From Oehlia diaphana (Eukaryota; Glomeromycota; Glomeromycetes; Glomerales; Glomeraceae), in NCBI GenBank assembly GCA_003833135.1, contig QZLH01001127.1:7989-29211 (forward strand): a DNA stretch of 21,223 nt. The letters run 5' to 3'. Position numbers and translations under genes: made by a program. Positions 11,393 to 19,298 of the stretch are shown piece by piece (the first letter of the stretch is position 1; each line of letters starts with the position of its first letter). A model generated the notes under the pieces. It was not told the DNA's origin and ran no database searches. It was given only the letters and a program-made list of their open reading frames with translations.

Positions 11393-11475
11393 CTTCGGTC
11401 GCCGGTTGGTTTAACTGTTAAGGCTAATGCATGATTGCATTATTGTTAAAAATCGATTCAAACCACGTGGTCTCC
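11393..11475 (+). ncRNA. tRNA-like sequence, probable SINE head or degenerate tRNA
   Basis: The stretch has an A-box-like segment (TGGTTTAACTGTTAAGG, near 11407-11423) and a B-box-like segment (GATTCAAACC, 11455-11464) with tRNA-like spacing. Between them lies a perfect stem, AATGCA/TGCATT, where an anticodon arm would be. Acceptor and T stems do not pair well, so it is not a working tRNA gene. A pol III-derived SINE head or an old tRNA relic fits best. It lies just upstream of gene B, on the opposite strand. Confidence 0.4.
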
Positions 11476-12477
11476 TCATGATCATTTTATAGTAATATAC
11501 TGTATATATATTTATATTTATTTTACATAATAAAAAAACAATGCAAATACTTATTTAATATTTTATAACATTCCCCCCTGGAGTACTTGAACGTAAATTT
11601 GTCTAATTTTATGCTTTACTAAAAGAATTTTTTAAGAAATAAAATAAATTTTCAAAAACAAAATATTTATATTATATTTATTATATTATTTTTCTATTTT
11701 TTATTTTATTTATTTATTTATTTATTTATTTTGCGATATCGATAGATAAGAATCGTATACAGGATGTGATATAAACAAGTTATTTCATGAAACAGCCTCG
11801 CGGCGAAGTCGACATCTGTGGCTTGCCGTAACTAAAAATATACATATATTTACAGTGGATTTTCAATTAATTGAATTCGTTAATAGCCCTTTTCATTTTA
11901 GCTTAAAATGATTTACGTTCAAAATTTAAAATATAATAAATTTAATTTAGTTATAGATATTTTTCTCTGAGATTATTACTTTTAGGTATTTCTATTGATC
12001 TACTTATTAATAAAGAAATTTTTTTTTTTTTTTTTTGTTAGTAACATGCATTTCTTTTATTATTATTAAGAAAGAATAGCGTTACTATTAATGTTGAAAA
12101 AAAAAATTCAATATATTTTGTTGATCATTTCCATATTCGAGATTTATTACACATTTCGTTACCAAGTAATAGAAAAGTGAAGTTTAAATTAGTGCTAAAA
12201 AAAAAAGTAACACTGAAATCTTCGTAAAAAAAAAGGGTAAAATTCTATATTATAAAAACTTGTTAAAACTTGTTTCTTTAGAAAAAATTTATACAAAAAG
12301 AGGGAATTGTATATATATATATTGTACTGTACTTTATTCTTAAAAATATTTCTATATTTTTTCGTTAAAACTTGGAATATAATGAAAATAATATAAGGCA
12401 TAACGCTAACTGATTTGCATAACAAATTCTAATTTATGAATTTTAAATTAAAAATATTTATATAATAAGATGTTTTG
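11476..12477. other. intergenic AT-rich region with a (TTTA)n microsatellite
   Basis: No gene is supported. A TTTA microsatellite runs at about 11704-11733. A 14-bp perfect palindrome TTCAATTAATTGAA lies at 11862-11875, right after CAGTGG, and a near-perfect palindrome CATTTTAGCTTAAAATG follows at about 11894. These could be the end of a small DNA transposon, but no matching second end was found. Confidence 0.35.
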
Positions 12478-12950
12478 ATAATTCAATAACCAATTATACA
12501 TTTCTTGCAAATTAATTGCTTTGAAAATAAAATTCCTGATAGGTGATTTAGTAAATGCAAACTTTTGAAATTTATCTTTTTTGATCATTCACTTGGTTTC
12601 ATTATGAAGAAAATAAAATTTTTTAACTTGACCACGTTCCTTTGATTGACTTCTTGGCACGGAGTAATAAGTGTGTTCTTTATTAAGCCATACTTTTTTA
12701 TTTTATTACTCTCGTGAAATTTAATTAAGTTCAAAGGATTTTTTTTTTTTTTGCTTAATCAATTAAAGCTTTCATTAAATAACGTTTGAGGATAAGCCAT
12801 AAATTTTTAATAAATACCTTCAATAAATCTTGAGTGGAATCAAAATTATAACTATATATTAGGAAGAAAAAAGCAAAAATTTTTATCATTTTATCAGATC
12901 AATAAAGTATACCGTATCATTTTCATGGAAATCTAATTCTTTCATATCAA
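12478..12950 (-). pseudogene. remnants of a fourth kinase-Sel1 paralog
   Basis: Two short pieces match intact paralogs A-C in protein and DNA, in the right order on the minus strand. Around 12950-12905 reads MKELDFHEN, the counterpart of exon 2 (REIDFHENI in gene A), with a near-identical DNA core around TTTTCATGGAAATC. Around 12545-12480 reads INLQEMYNWLLNYQN, the counterpart of the linker just before the Sel1 repeats (LNLQEIYNWLLNNQN in gene B). Exons 3-4 and all Sel1 repeats are missing or unrecognisable, and stops fill the rest. The copy lies between B and C, where a lost member of the array would be expected. Confidence 0.5.
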
Positions 12951-12980
12951 TCAATCAATCATCTTTAGTCTAATAGCTTT

Positions 12981-13440
12981 TATGTCGCTCCTGAATATGT
13001 AGAACATATTGTATCCTTGAATGGAGCGGGATGGGACAGTCCATGATTTGGTCAAGATATTGTTGATGTTCAAGACAAAATTTCATTATAAGAGGATTTA
13101 TCGTACTCCATTAATGTCGTGTAATTTAGTTGACCCCATGTCATTACACGAGTAGGCAACGTCCAAAGGACCTAGTCCTTCAGACTAACGTCCTTCGGAT
13201 GATTAATAAATTGGGACAATATCTTGAACGAGACTTTGAATTTTTGTGGGAATTGTCCCGTCATATCACTGATTTGCCTATATTATATAGATAAACCAGT
13301 ATGGATTCAAAACAAATTGGGTCTCAATTTATATACAAGCAGGTATCTGGACATTTCGCCGAAAAATTATTTATTCCATTTGGTTATTTTATTATTTTTA
13401 TACTAAATACAAAAAGATGTTTTTTAGAAAATTTTTAAAT
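12981..13440 (+). pseudogene. decayed protein-coding gene, family unknown
   Basis: Plus-strand reading frames carry protein-like sequence with frame changes and stops. Around 12981 one frame reads YVAPEYVEHIVSLN. From an ATG at 13021 another runs 44 codons to 13155 (MERDGTVHDLVKILLMFKTK). A third starts with ATG at 13199 (MINKLGQYLERDFEFLWELS), stops at 13292 and continues in frame as TSMDSKQIGSQFIYKQ to about 13440. YVAPE resembles a kinase APE motif, but nothing after it supports a kinase. The piece at 13150-13200 is full of GGAC/GTCC inverted repeats and is probably not coding. I do not recognise the family. Confidence 0.35.
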
Positions 13441-13679
13441 TAGCTGATTTTTATTAAATTTATCTCGTTGTTTATAATATATTAATAGTCTTTTTTTTAC
13501 TTACTTTTTCGTGAATAAATGTTTTCAGGAAAATAAAATTAATTATTTATTTCTTAACAATCAATATCAGTTACTTGAATGTTAAATTGATAATATCTGA
13601 AAAAAAAAATCTAAAAAATAATTTAATTTTTATTTTCATTGCGCGATGAATATTCTTATTAAAATGTTAATCGCTACCA

Positions 13680-13795
13680 TTTTTGGCAAAATGTCCATTT
13701 GGCGAAATGGAATTCAGCGAAACAGACGATTCGGTGAAATGGATTCGATAAAATGCACCCTCGGCAAAATGTTCTATCGACGAAATGCCAGGACC
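13680..13795. repeat. cluster of about seven degenerate TTCGGCGAAATGG repeats
   Basis: Variants TTTGGCAAAATG, TTTGGCGAAATGG, TTCAGCGAAAC, TTCGGTGAAATGG, TTCGATAAAATG, CTCGGCAAAATG and ATCGACGAAATG follow each other with irregular spacing. The same motif builds the fold-back element at 4412-4632 and the cluster at 14180-14240. A single inverted copy lies at about 13351-13364. The open frame across this stretch is a by-product of the repeat. Confidence 0.7.
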
Positions 13796-13918
13796 CCCGA
13801 GCTGTACATAGAAGGTACGGTCCTGGTTATTTGTGAGCCAAAATCATGTAGATCGCTTCCATTTGCGAATAATGTCAACCAGCATTACATAGTGCCGGCC
13901 CTGAAGAAATGTGAAGAG

Positions 13919-14120
13919 TTACAGCTGATTTAATAATGTACGAGATACTTAGCAAATTTTAAAAAACTCGGAAATATTCGGTAAAGCTTGATGTAAAATA
14001 AAAATTATTCGCTAATTTTGATGTACTATTCCGAGAATGGTGGTACAATTTTATCTTATTTTGAGCTTTACCAAATATTTCCGAGTTCTTTAAATTTGTA
14101 CATTGTGAAATCAGCTTTAA
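13919..14120. mobile_element. fold-back/MITE-like element with long inverted arms
   Basis: The outer ends TTACAGCTGATTT (13919-13931) and AAATCAGCTTTAA (14108-14120) are inverted and differ by one base. Further in, a 28-bp arm at 13961-13988 (ACTCGGAAATATTCGGTAAA core) pairs with 14064-14091 with two mismatches. The left arm has about a dozen extra bases between outer and inner parts. The centre is AT-rich and has no coding capacity. Total length is about 200 bp. No clear target-site duplication was found, so the superfamily is left open. It lies between two clusters of the GGCGAAATG repeat and may belong with them. Confidence 0.6.
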
Positions 14121-14179
14121 TAGTAAATGTGTGCTGATCTTCCCTGACCTATATATATTACTCGGGTCCTAAAACGCCC

Positions 14180-14240
14180 CTTTGGTGAAATATCCCTTCG
14201 GTGAAATGGCTTCGGCGAAATGGATTTCAGAGAAATGTAC
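14180..14240. repeat. cluster of four TTCGGTGAAATGG repeats
   Basis: TTTGGTGAAATA, TTCGGTGAAATGG, TTCGGCGAAATGG and TTCAGAGAAATG follow each other at 12-17-bp spacing, in the same orientation as the cluster at 13680-13795. The two clusters flank the fold-back element at 13919-14120. The stretch 14241-14509 between here and gene C is AT-rich spacer with nothing else recognised. Confidence 0.65.
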
Positions 14241-14509
14241 CGTAACCCTTTGTGTTCTTTGTGTTTCATTTTATCTTCATTTGTTTAAGAAATATTTTGT
14301 TGAGATATACTATATCATTTATTTTCTTTTTCAAAAGGTAAAACCATTTTAAGGAAAATTAATTAGTTTATTATACTAGGTATAAATAATAATTTATTAT
14401 AAAATCAACATTACATATAATTTAACAAATTCTTATATTTGGAAAGATAATCTAAATATATAATTTAAAAAAAAGAAATTGTCTTTAAATAATTTTACAT
14501 AAATTGTTT

Positions 14510-16803
14510 CTAATTTTTTTTTAGTATTTCTAATTTATTTTGAGCACGTTGATGTCCTTGTTTAGCAGATTGTTCATACCAATAAATTGCTTTATCTATA
14601 TCTTTTTCGATTCCGTCTCCCTTCTCATACATAACAGCAAGATTATATTGTGAAACAACCTCATCTAAATTTGCGGCTTTTTGAAATAATTCAACTGCCT
14701 TTTCCTTATCAATATTTATTCCAATTCCGTTACTGTAACAATATCCTAACATCGTAATTCCGTTTGGATATTTATTTTCAGCTGATTTTTTAAATAATTC
14801 AAAGGCTTTTTGATGATCTACATCAATGCCTTCTCCTAGTATATATAAAAGTCCAAGATTAATCATAGCTACCAAATGTCCATTATTTGCAGCTTTTTTA
14901 TACCAATTAGAAGCTCTTTTAAAATCTTTTACAATACATTTTCCAATATCATAAAAACAACCTAATTTATATTGTCCCATTGCATGATCTTCATTAGCTA
15001 ATTTTTCATAATATACTAATGCTAGTTTTTCATCCTTTGTAATCATTCCATATCCAAATTCATAACAAATTCCAATATAATATTGTGCTAATATATGATC
15101 CTGTACCGATACATTAATAAATAAATTCAATGCTCTCCCATTATCTTCGAGTGTTCCAATTCCAAAATAATTAAAATATCCAAGTAAAAAAATGGAATTT
15201 GAATTGGTTTGATTATATGATAGCCAATTATAGATTTCTTCTGAATTTATATTATGACTATCAAGATAATCAAGAACATGCTGTTTTGACTCACCTTTTC
15301 TATTAACCTCTCTAAAAATAAGATCAACTATTTCATTAACTATTATGCTTAAATTCTTTCGGATGAAATATTTACATTAATTTGATTATTTGTAGACATC
15401 ATATATATTTCATTTGCATTTGTATTATTGAAATTTTGAATCATTTGAGATAATTCTCCATGCAATGAATTTTCTACATTATTTGGAATTAAACTTTCAT
15501 TTGATGTAGGAATAATTTGATTAAATATAACTTGTTGATAAATTGTTGTGCTACTTGAATTTAAAGATATTCTTAATCTATTAACAACTTCATGCATTGA
15601 TGGTCGTTTATTTGGTTCACAATTCCAACATTCTAATAATTGTATTTGATTAAACTATGATAAAAAATAAATATAAAAAATTATTAATAATATAGCGAAA
15701 ATCAAATTTACCGGTATAAAGATCAGAATAATCATTAGGAGTATCAGAAATAATTTCTTCTCTTCGACCTTGTGAAATTTTATACATTAAACTAAGATCA
15801 TAATTTTCTTCATGAAATGGTGGTTTCCCACTTGATATTTCCCATAACAATACGCCAATACTATATACATCGCTCTTCTCATTCAGTCTTAAATTGTCCG
15901 TTATTGCTTTCGGATCGGTATAAGGAACCTTACCAAGTACTCTTGATTGTGAATTAGATCCTTCATCAATCCTTTTTGATAATCCAAAGTCTGCCAACTT
16001 AATGGAATTCTGATGAACCAACACATTACAAGAATGCTATAATAAATATAACACTAGTAGTATTAAATTAACTGTTAACTTAATTCATGAAATATATATA
16101 ATTTTAAAAAAAATTACCAAGTCCCGGTGAACAATTCCTTCATCATGCAGGCATAATACAGAACAAGCTAATTGGTATCCCAAACTATATTTATTATTCC
16201 AGGTAAGCCTATGGAAGTTATTCTTCAAATAGTCACGAAGAGCACCACTGTCTGCGTATTCCATTACTAACAAATAATCTTTTGTCGGATTAAGTATATT
16301 AACTAATGAAAATAGTTAATTATTTATTAAAAAAAAAATACTTCATTCGATTTTACTGTTACAATCGTTATTGAAATTTATTCATAATAATTTCTCCAGT
16401 ACCTGACTCATGTTTTGTAATTCCGTAACAGCGAATAATGTTATCATGAAAATCTACATCTCGTTGAAGTTTAAGCTAAATTAATAATTTTAAAAAAAAT
16501 AAAAATAAAGAAAATATAAAAAAATAAATATTTTTTAGAATATGCAATCAAATTTCTTAATAATAATAAAATTACCTCATAAACAATTTCTTTCAAAGTA
16601 ATTTTATTAAGATTATAAAAAGATTTTAACACTAAATAATTATCAAAATTTTTCCAATTTGCACGGAAAACTTTTCCGAATGCTCCGGAACCAATTTCTT
16701 GAATATTTTTAAAATCTTCAAATTCATAATATTTAACAAGTTTTTTATTGGTAGCTTCTTCAATCCAATTGATCCATTCATCCACATTTTCATTATTTTG
16801 CAT
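14510..16803 (-). CDS. kinase-Sel1 paralog C: RD-type kinase, Sel1 tail separated by a frameshift
   Basis: Exons 16803-16576, 16475-16403, 16302-16118, 16036-15712 and 15632-14510, with introns placed and phased as in A and B. The kinase is the most canonical of the three: GSGAFG (38-43), Lys60, helix-C Glu76, HRDL (159-162), Asn166, DFG (178-180), a PYTDPK motif, and KSDVYSIGVLLWE. In exon 5 the frame breaks at the A run 15357-15359 and meets a stop at 15351-15349, giving 364 aa: kinase plus linker only. In the neighbouring frame the paralog-like sequence resumes at once (NLSIIVNEIVDLI) and continues through six Sel1 repeats to 14510. One missing base accounts for it; about 644 aa would be the full family length. 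This may be a real mutation or a base-calling error in a homopolymer. The ATG at 16803 fits the paralogs; an in-frame ATG at 16848 would add 15 residues. Confidence 0.75.
15357..15359 (-). other. one-base frameshift site in kinase-Sel1 gene C
   Basis: The minus strand reads TCC GAA AGA ATT TAA in the upstream frame. The paralogs have SEEDL or FEEDL here. Reading the A run as one base longer gives a codon pattern Ser-Glu-Lys-Asn-Leu-Ser that fits the family, and everything downstream stays open. No GT-AG intron restores the frame at this spot. Confidence 0.75.
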
Positions 16804-16925
16804 TTTATTATTATTGTTATTATTCGAAATAGTGAATAGAGTAAACAAAAAATTTTTGACGGTGAAAGCAAAAAAAAAAAAAATTATTCTAATTATGGGA
16901 TTTGTGTAAACTTATCAGTTATGTA

Positions 16926-16933
16926 TTACGTAA
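16926..16933. promoter_or_regulatory. TTACGTAA palindrome upstream of gene C
   Basis: The motif lies 123 bp upstream of the chosen ATG of gene C. The same octamer is found upstream of the F-box gene and of gene A, and nowhere else that I noticed in the window. It matches the site bound by fungal AP-1-like bZIP regulators. A role here is inference. Confidence 0.25.
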
Positions 16934-17064
16934 ATTAATTGTTGATCAACCGCAGTATTTACGATTTTCTATTTGTCCATCCAAAATAAAAATAGAATAG
17001 TCTCCATATAAATAATTACCGTTGAAAAAAAAATTGTTTGTATGACTAATTATTCTAATTATTT

Positions 17065-17285
17065 TTCATTTTCGCAATGCGATCGCCCGCAGCTATTCTT
17101 GAAGGCCGGCGTAACCTGAAGAAATGGCCAGCATTACGCAACTTGACTGAAACTAAGTGTGACGCACAAGAAGTGACGGATAGTGTGACGAGTGGGATTT
17201 TCTTTGCTGAAACCCATGAAATCGTGGCTATGTAGTAGCCATCCACCATTTAATGTAGTAGGCGTACGGCTACTCTATGTTATAT
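17065..17285. repeat. GC-richer segment, possible SINE or transposon relic
   Basis: Base composition jumps well above the flanks. The plus strand has a 52-codon frame from an ATG at 17077 to a stop at 17235 (contains GRRNLKKWPALRNLTETKCD), and the minus strand is also open, so coding strand is undecided. Imperfect direct repeats (GGCCGGCGTAAC and GGCCAGCATTACGC) and inverted pieces (GTGGCTA with TAGCCA; near-palindrome GTAGGCGTACGGCTAC at about 17258-17273) fit a repeat-derived segment. CCTGAAGAAATG here (17114-17125) also occurs at 13900-13911 after a similar GCCGGC. No target duplication was found. Confidence 0.35.
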
Positions 17286-17749
17286 TTAACTCAGTTGTAT
17301 ATATTTAATATAGAAAATATGTAGTCATAATATAGAAATTGGATTGCTAATATAAAGAAAATACTAAATGTCGGCAAGAAACTGCATAAATGATTTAAAG
17401 TAATCATATATATGATTTGCATTAAACATGTAGTAAATTCAAAATGAATTTATAGAAAATCTGTATTAATTTTATAATAAATATGTAATAAATTGCAATA
17501 AATATATAGTAAAATTCCTAATAAATTTAAAGTAAATTTATAGTAAAAACATAATAAATATATAGTAAATTCATAGTAAATGTGCGTCCTTTGCAATAAT
17601 TGTATACATGAGTCCCCAAAAATCGTCAAGTATGGCACAGCAAAATTGACTTTAACTATGCTAAGTTCTTATGAACAAGACCGGGAAATAAAGGATGGTA
17701 TCCTAGCCAGCTGATGGAGATGACCTACCCTTTCATCAAATATACTGAT
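17286..17749. repeat. AT-rich spacer containing a degenerate ATAGTAAATT minisatellite
   Basis: Between about 17429 and 17581 variants of ATAGTAAATTTATAGTAAA repeat about a dozen times on a 10-12-bp half-period. No coding potential beyond the repeat is seen. From 17582 to 17741 the sequence is unassigned spacer that ends in the left target duplication of the hAT-type element. Confidence 0.55.
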
Positions 17750-18093
17750 TAGTGTTCCGAAAGGGTCGGGTCAAACCCGGGTTATTGACCCGACTCGTAT
17801 TTAGGGGTCGGGTTGGGGTCGCATGATTTAATGACCCGTAACCCGCATGAACTCGACCCGACCCGTCGAGTCGAGTTATACCTTTACTTTGACTCGGCGA
17901 CCCAAATCTTTTTATTATATTTTTAACTAAAATTACAATTTTTTTTTATTAAATACAACTTGATGGGTCGAACCCGGGTTATCTGAGTCAGACTATAATC
18001 GGGTCAAGTCGAATCCGAGTCGTTACTTTTACACTCGGGTCGAGTTCGAATACACCTCAAAACCCGACCCGACTCAACCCTTTCGGAACACTA
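17750..18093. mobile_element. non-autonomous hAT-type MITE, complete, 344 bp
   Basis: The element begins TAGTGTTCCGAAAGGGT and ends with the exact inverse ACCCTTTCGGAACACTA (17-bp perfect terminal inverted repeats, weaker pairing further in). It is flanked by identical 8-bp sequences ATACTGAT at 17742-17749 and 18094-18101. An 8-bp duplication plus TAGNG-type ends is the signature of the hAT superfamily. The interior is crowded with GGGTC/GACCC motifs and two copies of AACCCGGGTTAT in both halves, which may be subterminal transposase-binding sites. It is far richer in G+C than its surroundings. There is no transposase gene, so it depends on an autonomous partner elsewhere. Confidence 0.85.
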
Positions 18094-18125
18094 ATACTGA
18101 TCATAGGAAGATCTTGTGTAAAGAT

Positions 18126-18186
18126 GTCAACCATAATTGATTTGCTGATGCCGTAATATTATGGCATACAGCATTATGGTTGTGAC
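18126..18186. repeat. compound hairpin next to the hAT MITE
   Basis: Outer arms GTCAACCATAAT (18126-18137) and ATTATGGTTGTGAC (18173-18186) pair with a 2-nt bulge. Nested inside are GCTG/CAGC (18144-18147 with 18169-18172), ATGCC/GGCAT (18148-18152 with 18163-18167) and a self-complementary TAATATTA (18154-18161). The result is a near-continuous 61-nt fold-back. Its role is unknown. Confidence 0.6.
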
Positions 18187-18289
18187 ACTTTCTGTAATGC
18201 TGTAATTCAGTCGTAATGTCTTAATAGTGTCTTAATGCCTAATATCAATACGTAAATCATAGCATCCAAATGAAAAAAATAAAAAAATG

Positions 18290-18990
18290 TCAGTTTATAA
18301 AGTCATTTTCGCTAGATCCAAGTTGTTAGTGTTCCTAAAATAGGAAAAGTAACGTTTTGTTAAAAACATTTTTAAGAAAAAAAAAATAATTGTTTAAAAA
18401 TAAAAAAACATACCTCTACAAAAAGTCAAGTTCATCCAAATTCAAAAGCTAGCGTTCCTGCAATAGAAAAAGTAAACTTTTCGTTAGGAACATTTTTGAG
18501 GACATTTAAAGAAAAAAAATTAAAAAAACCTATTTCAAAAGTCCATTTCATCTAAACTCAAGAAGCTGGTATTCCTGTAATAGAAAAAAGATAAAAAAGT
18601 TTCGTCAGAAATATTTTTAAGACATAAAAAATTAAAAAATAAAAAACATACTTTTACTAAGTCTGGTAACATTAGTTCATCCAAAACCAAGAAACTGGCA
18701 TTTCTGCAATAGAAAAAGTAAATGTTTTGTTAGAAATATTTTTTAGGATATAAAAAAAAAAAAAATAAAAAAAACTTACTTCAAAAGGCCGTTTTGTCCA
18801 AAATCAAGAATCTGGTATTCCTGTAATAGAAAAAAGAAAAAAAATATTTCGTTAGAAATGTTTTTAAAACAAAAAAAATAAAAATAAAATATAAAATAAA
18901 AAAATGCCTCTATGAAAAGTTCAGTTAGTCCAAATCCAAAAAGCAAGCATTCCTGCAATAGACATTTCGTTAGAAACATTTTTTAGGACA
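18290..18990 (-). repeat. tandem array of six about 120-bp units resembling mini-exons and introns
   Basis: On the minus strand each unit has a core starting GAAYRCYRG, preceded by an acceptor-like tail; core starts are at 18952, 18820, 18703, 18574, 18457 and 18334 (spacing 117-132 bp). The tail is CTATTRCAG in five units (TATTTTAG in the last). About 30-40 nt before it most units have a CTRAY motif (CTAAC in four, CTGAC in one). After 41-45 nt most cores end at GTATGT, GTAAGT or a weaker GTTTTT/GCATTT donor, followed by a T/A-rich stretch. Fungal introns carry exactly these three signals. Some cores encode similar peptides (pattern N-x-x-F-L-x-L-D-E-x-x-F) but others have stops, so coding is not proven. 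It may also be a satellite that only looks spliceable. Confidence 0.6.
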
Positions 18991-19030
18991 TAAAAAAAAA
19001 AATAATATGGCAAAAAAGAAATTTACTTAC

Positions 19031-19113
19031 CAAAAAAGCTGATCATGATCCGGCAACACAAAATTCAGGGGAACAGAGTACAAAGTCACATGACATTTTA
19101 TTTTATATATACT
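19031..19113 (-). other. possible first exon of the mini-exon array
   Basis: Just upstream (minus strand) of the six-unit array is a canonical donor GTAAGT with its GT at 19030-19029. About 60-80 nt further upstream lie a TATA-like TATATATAAAA (about 19103-19113) and an ATG followed by short open sequence. One frame is open up to the donor (ending LPDHDQLF). This is what the start of a transcribed, spliced unit would look like, but no transcript evidence exists here. Confidence 0.3.
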
Positions 19114-19298
19114 AGTGAGAGCGAAGTAGTTGCCGTGATTAAACAATTGGGAAAGATGAATAAAATACAGATCAAAAAACATCATAAGTACCACTCTGTA
19201 AAACTGTAATTACTCTTGAAAGTGACTACAAAAAATTATTTGTTGATGAAAATGTCTGAAAAGTTAGAATTTTAATTGGAAGTGACAAAACGAAATAG

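Noticed and set aside
11850..11910. CAGTGGATTTTCAATTAATTGAA as the end of a pogo/Tc1-like element
   Set aside because: No matching inverse end was found downstream, so it stays a palindrome in AT-rich DNA.
12981..12990. ATGTCGCTC, shared with the KSDIYS codons of exon 4 in the kinase genes, as a further kinase remnant on the minus strand
   Set aside because: Only nine bases match, flanking codons do not, and its position is upstream of the exon 2 remnant, so the order would be wrong.
13646..13933. Plus-strand 95-codon frame as a small gene
   Set aside because: It is made mostly of the GGCGAAATG repeat cluster and runs into the fold-back element, with no conserved protein features.
16882..17062. 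Direct repeat AATTATTCTAATTAT flanking about 150 bp as a target duplication
   Set aside because: The repeat is pure low-complexity AT apart from one C, and the enclosed stretch has no terminal structure; chance is likely.
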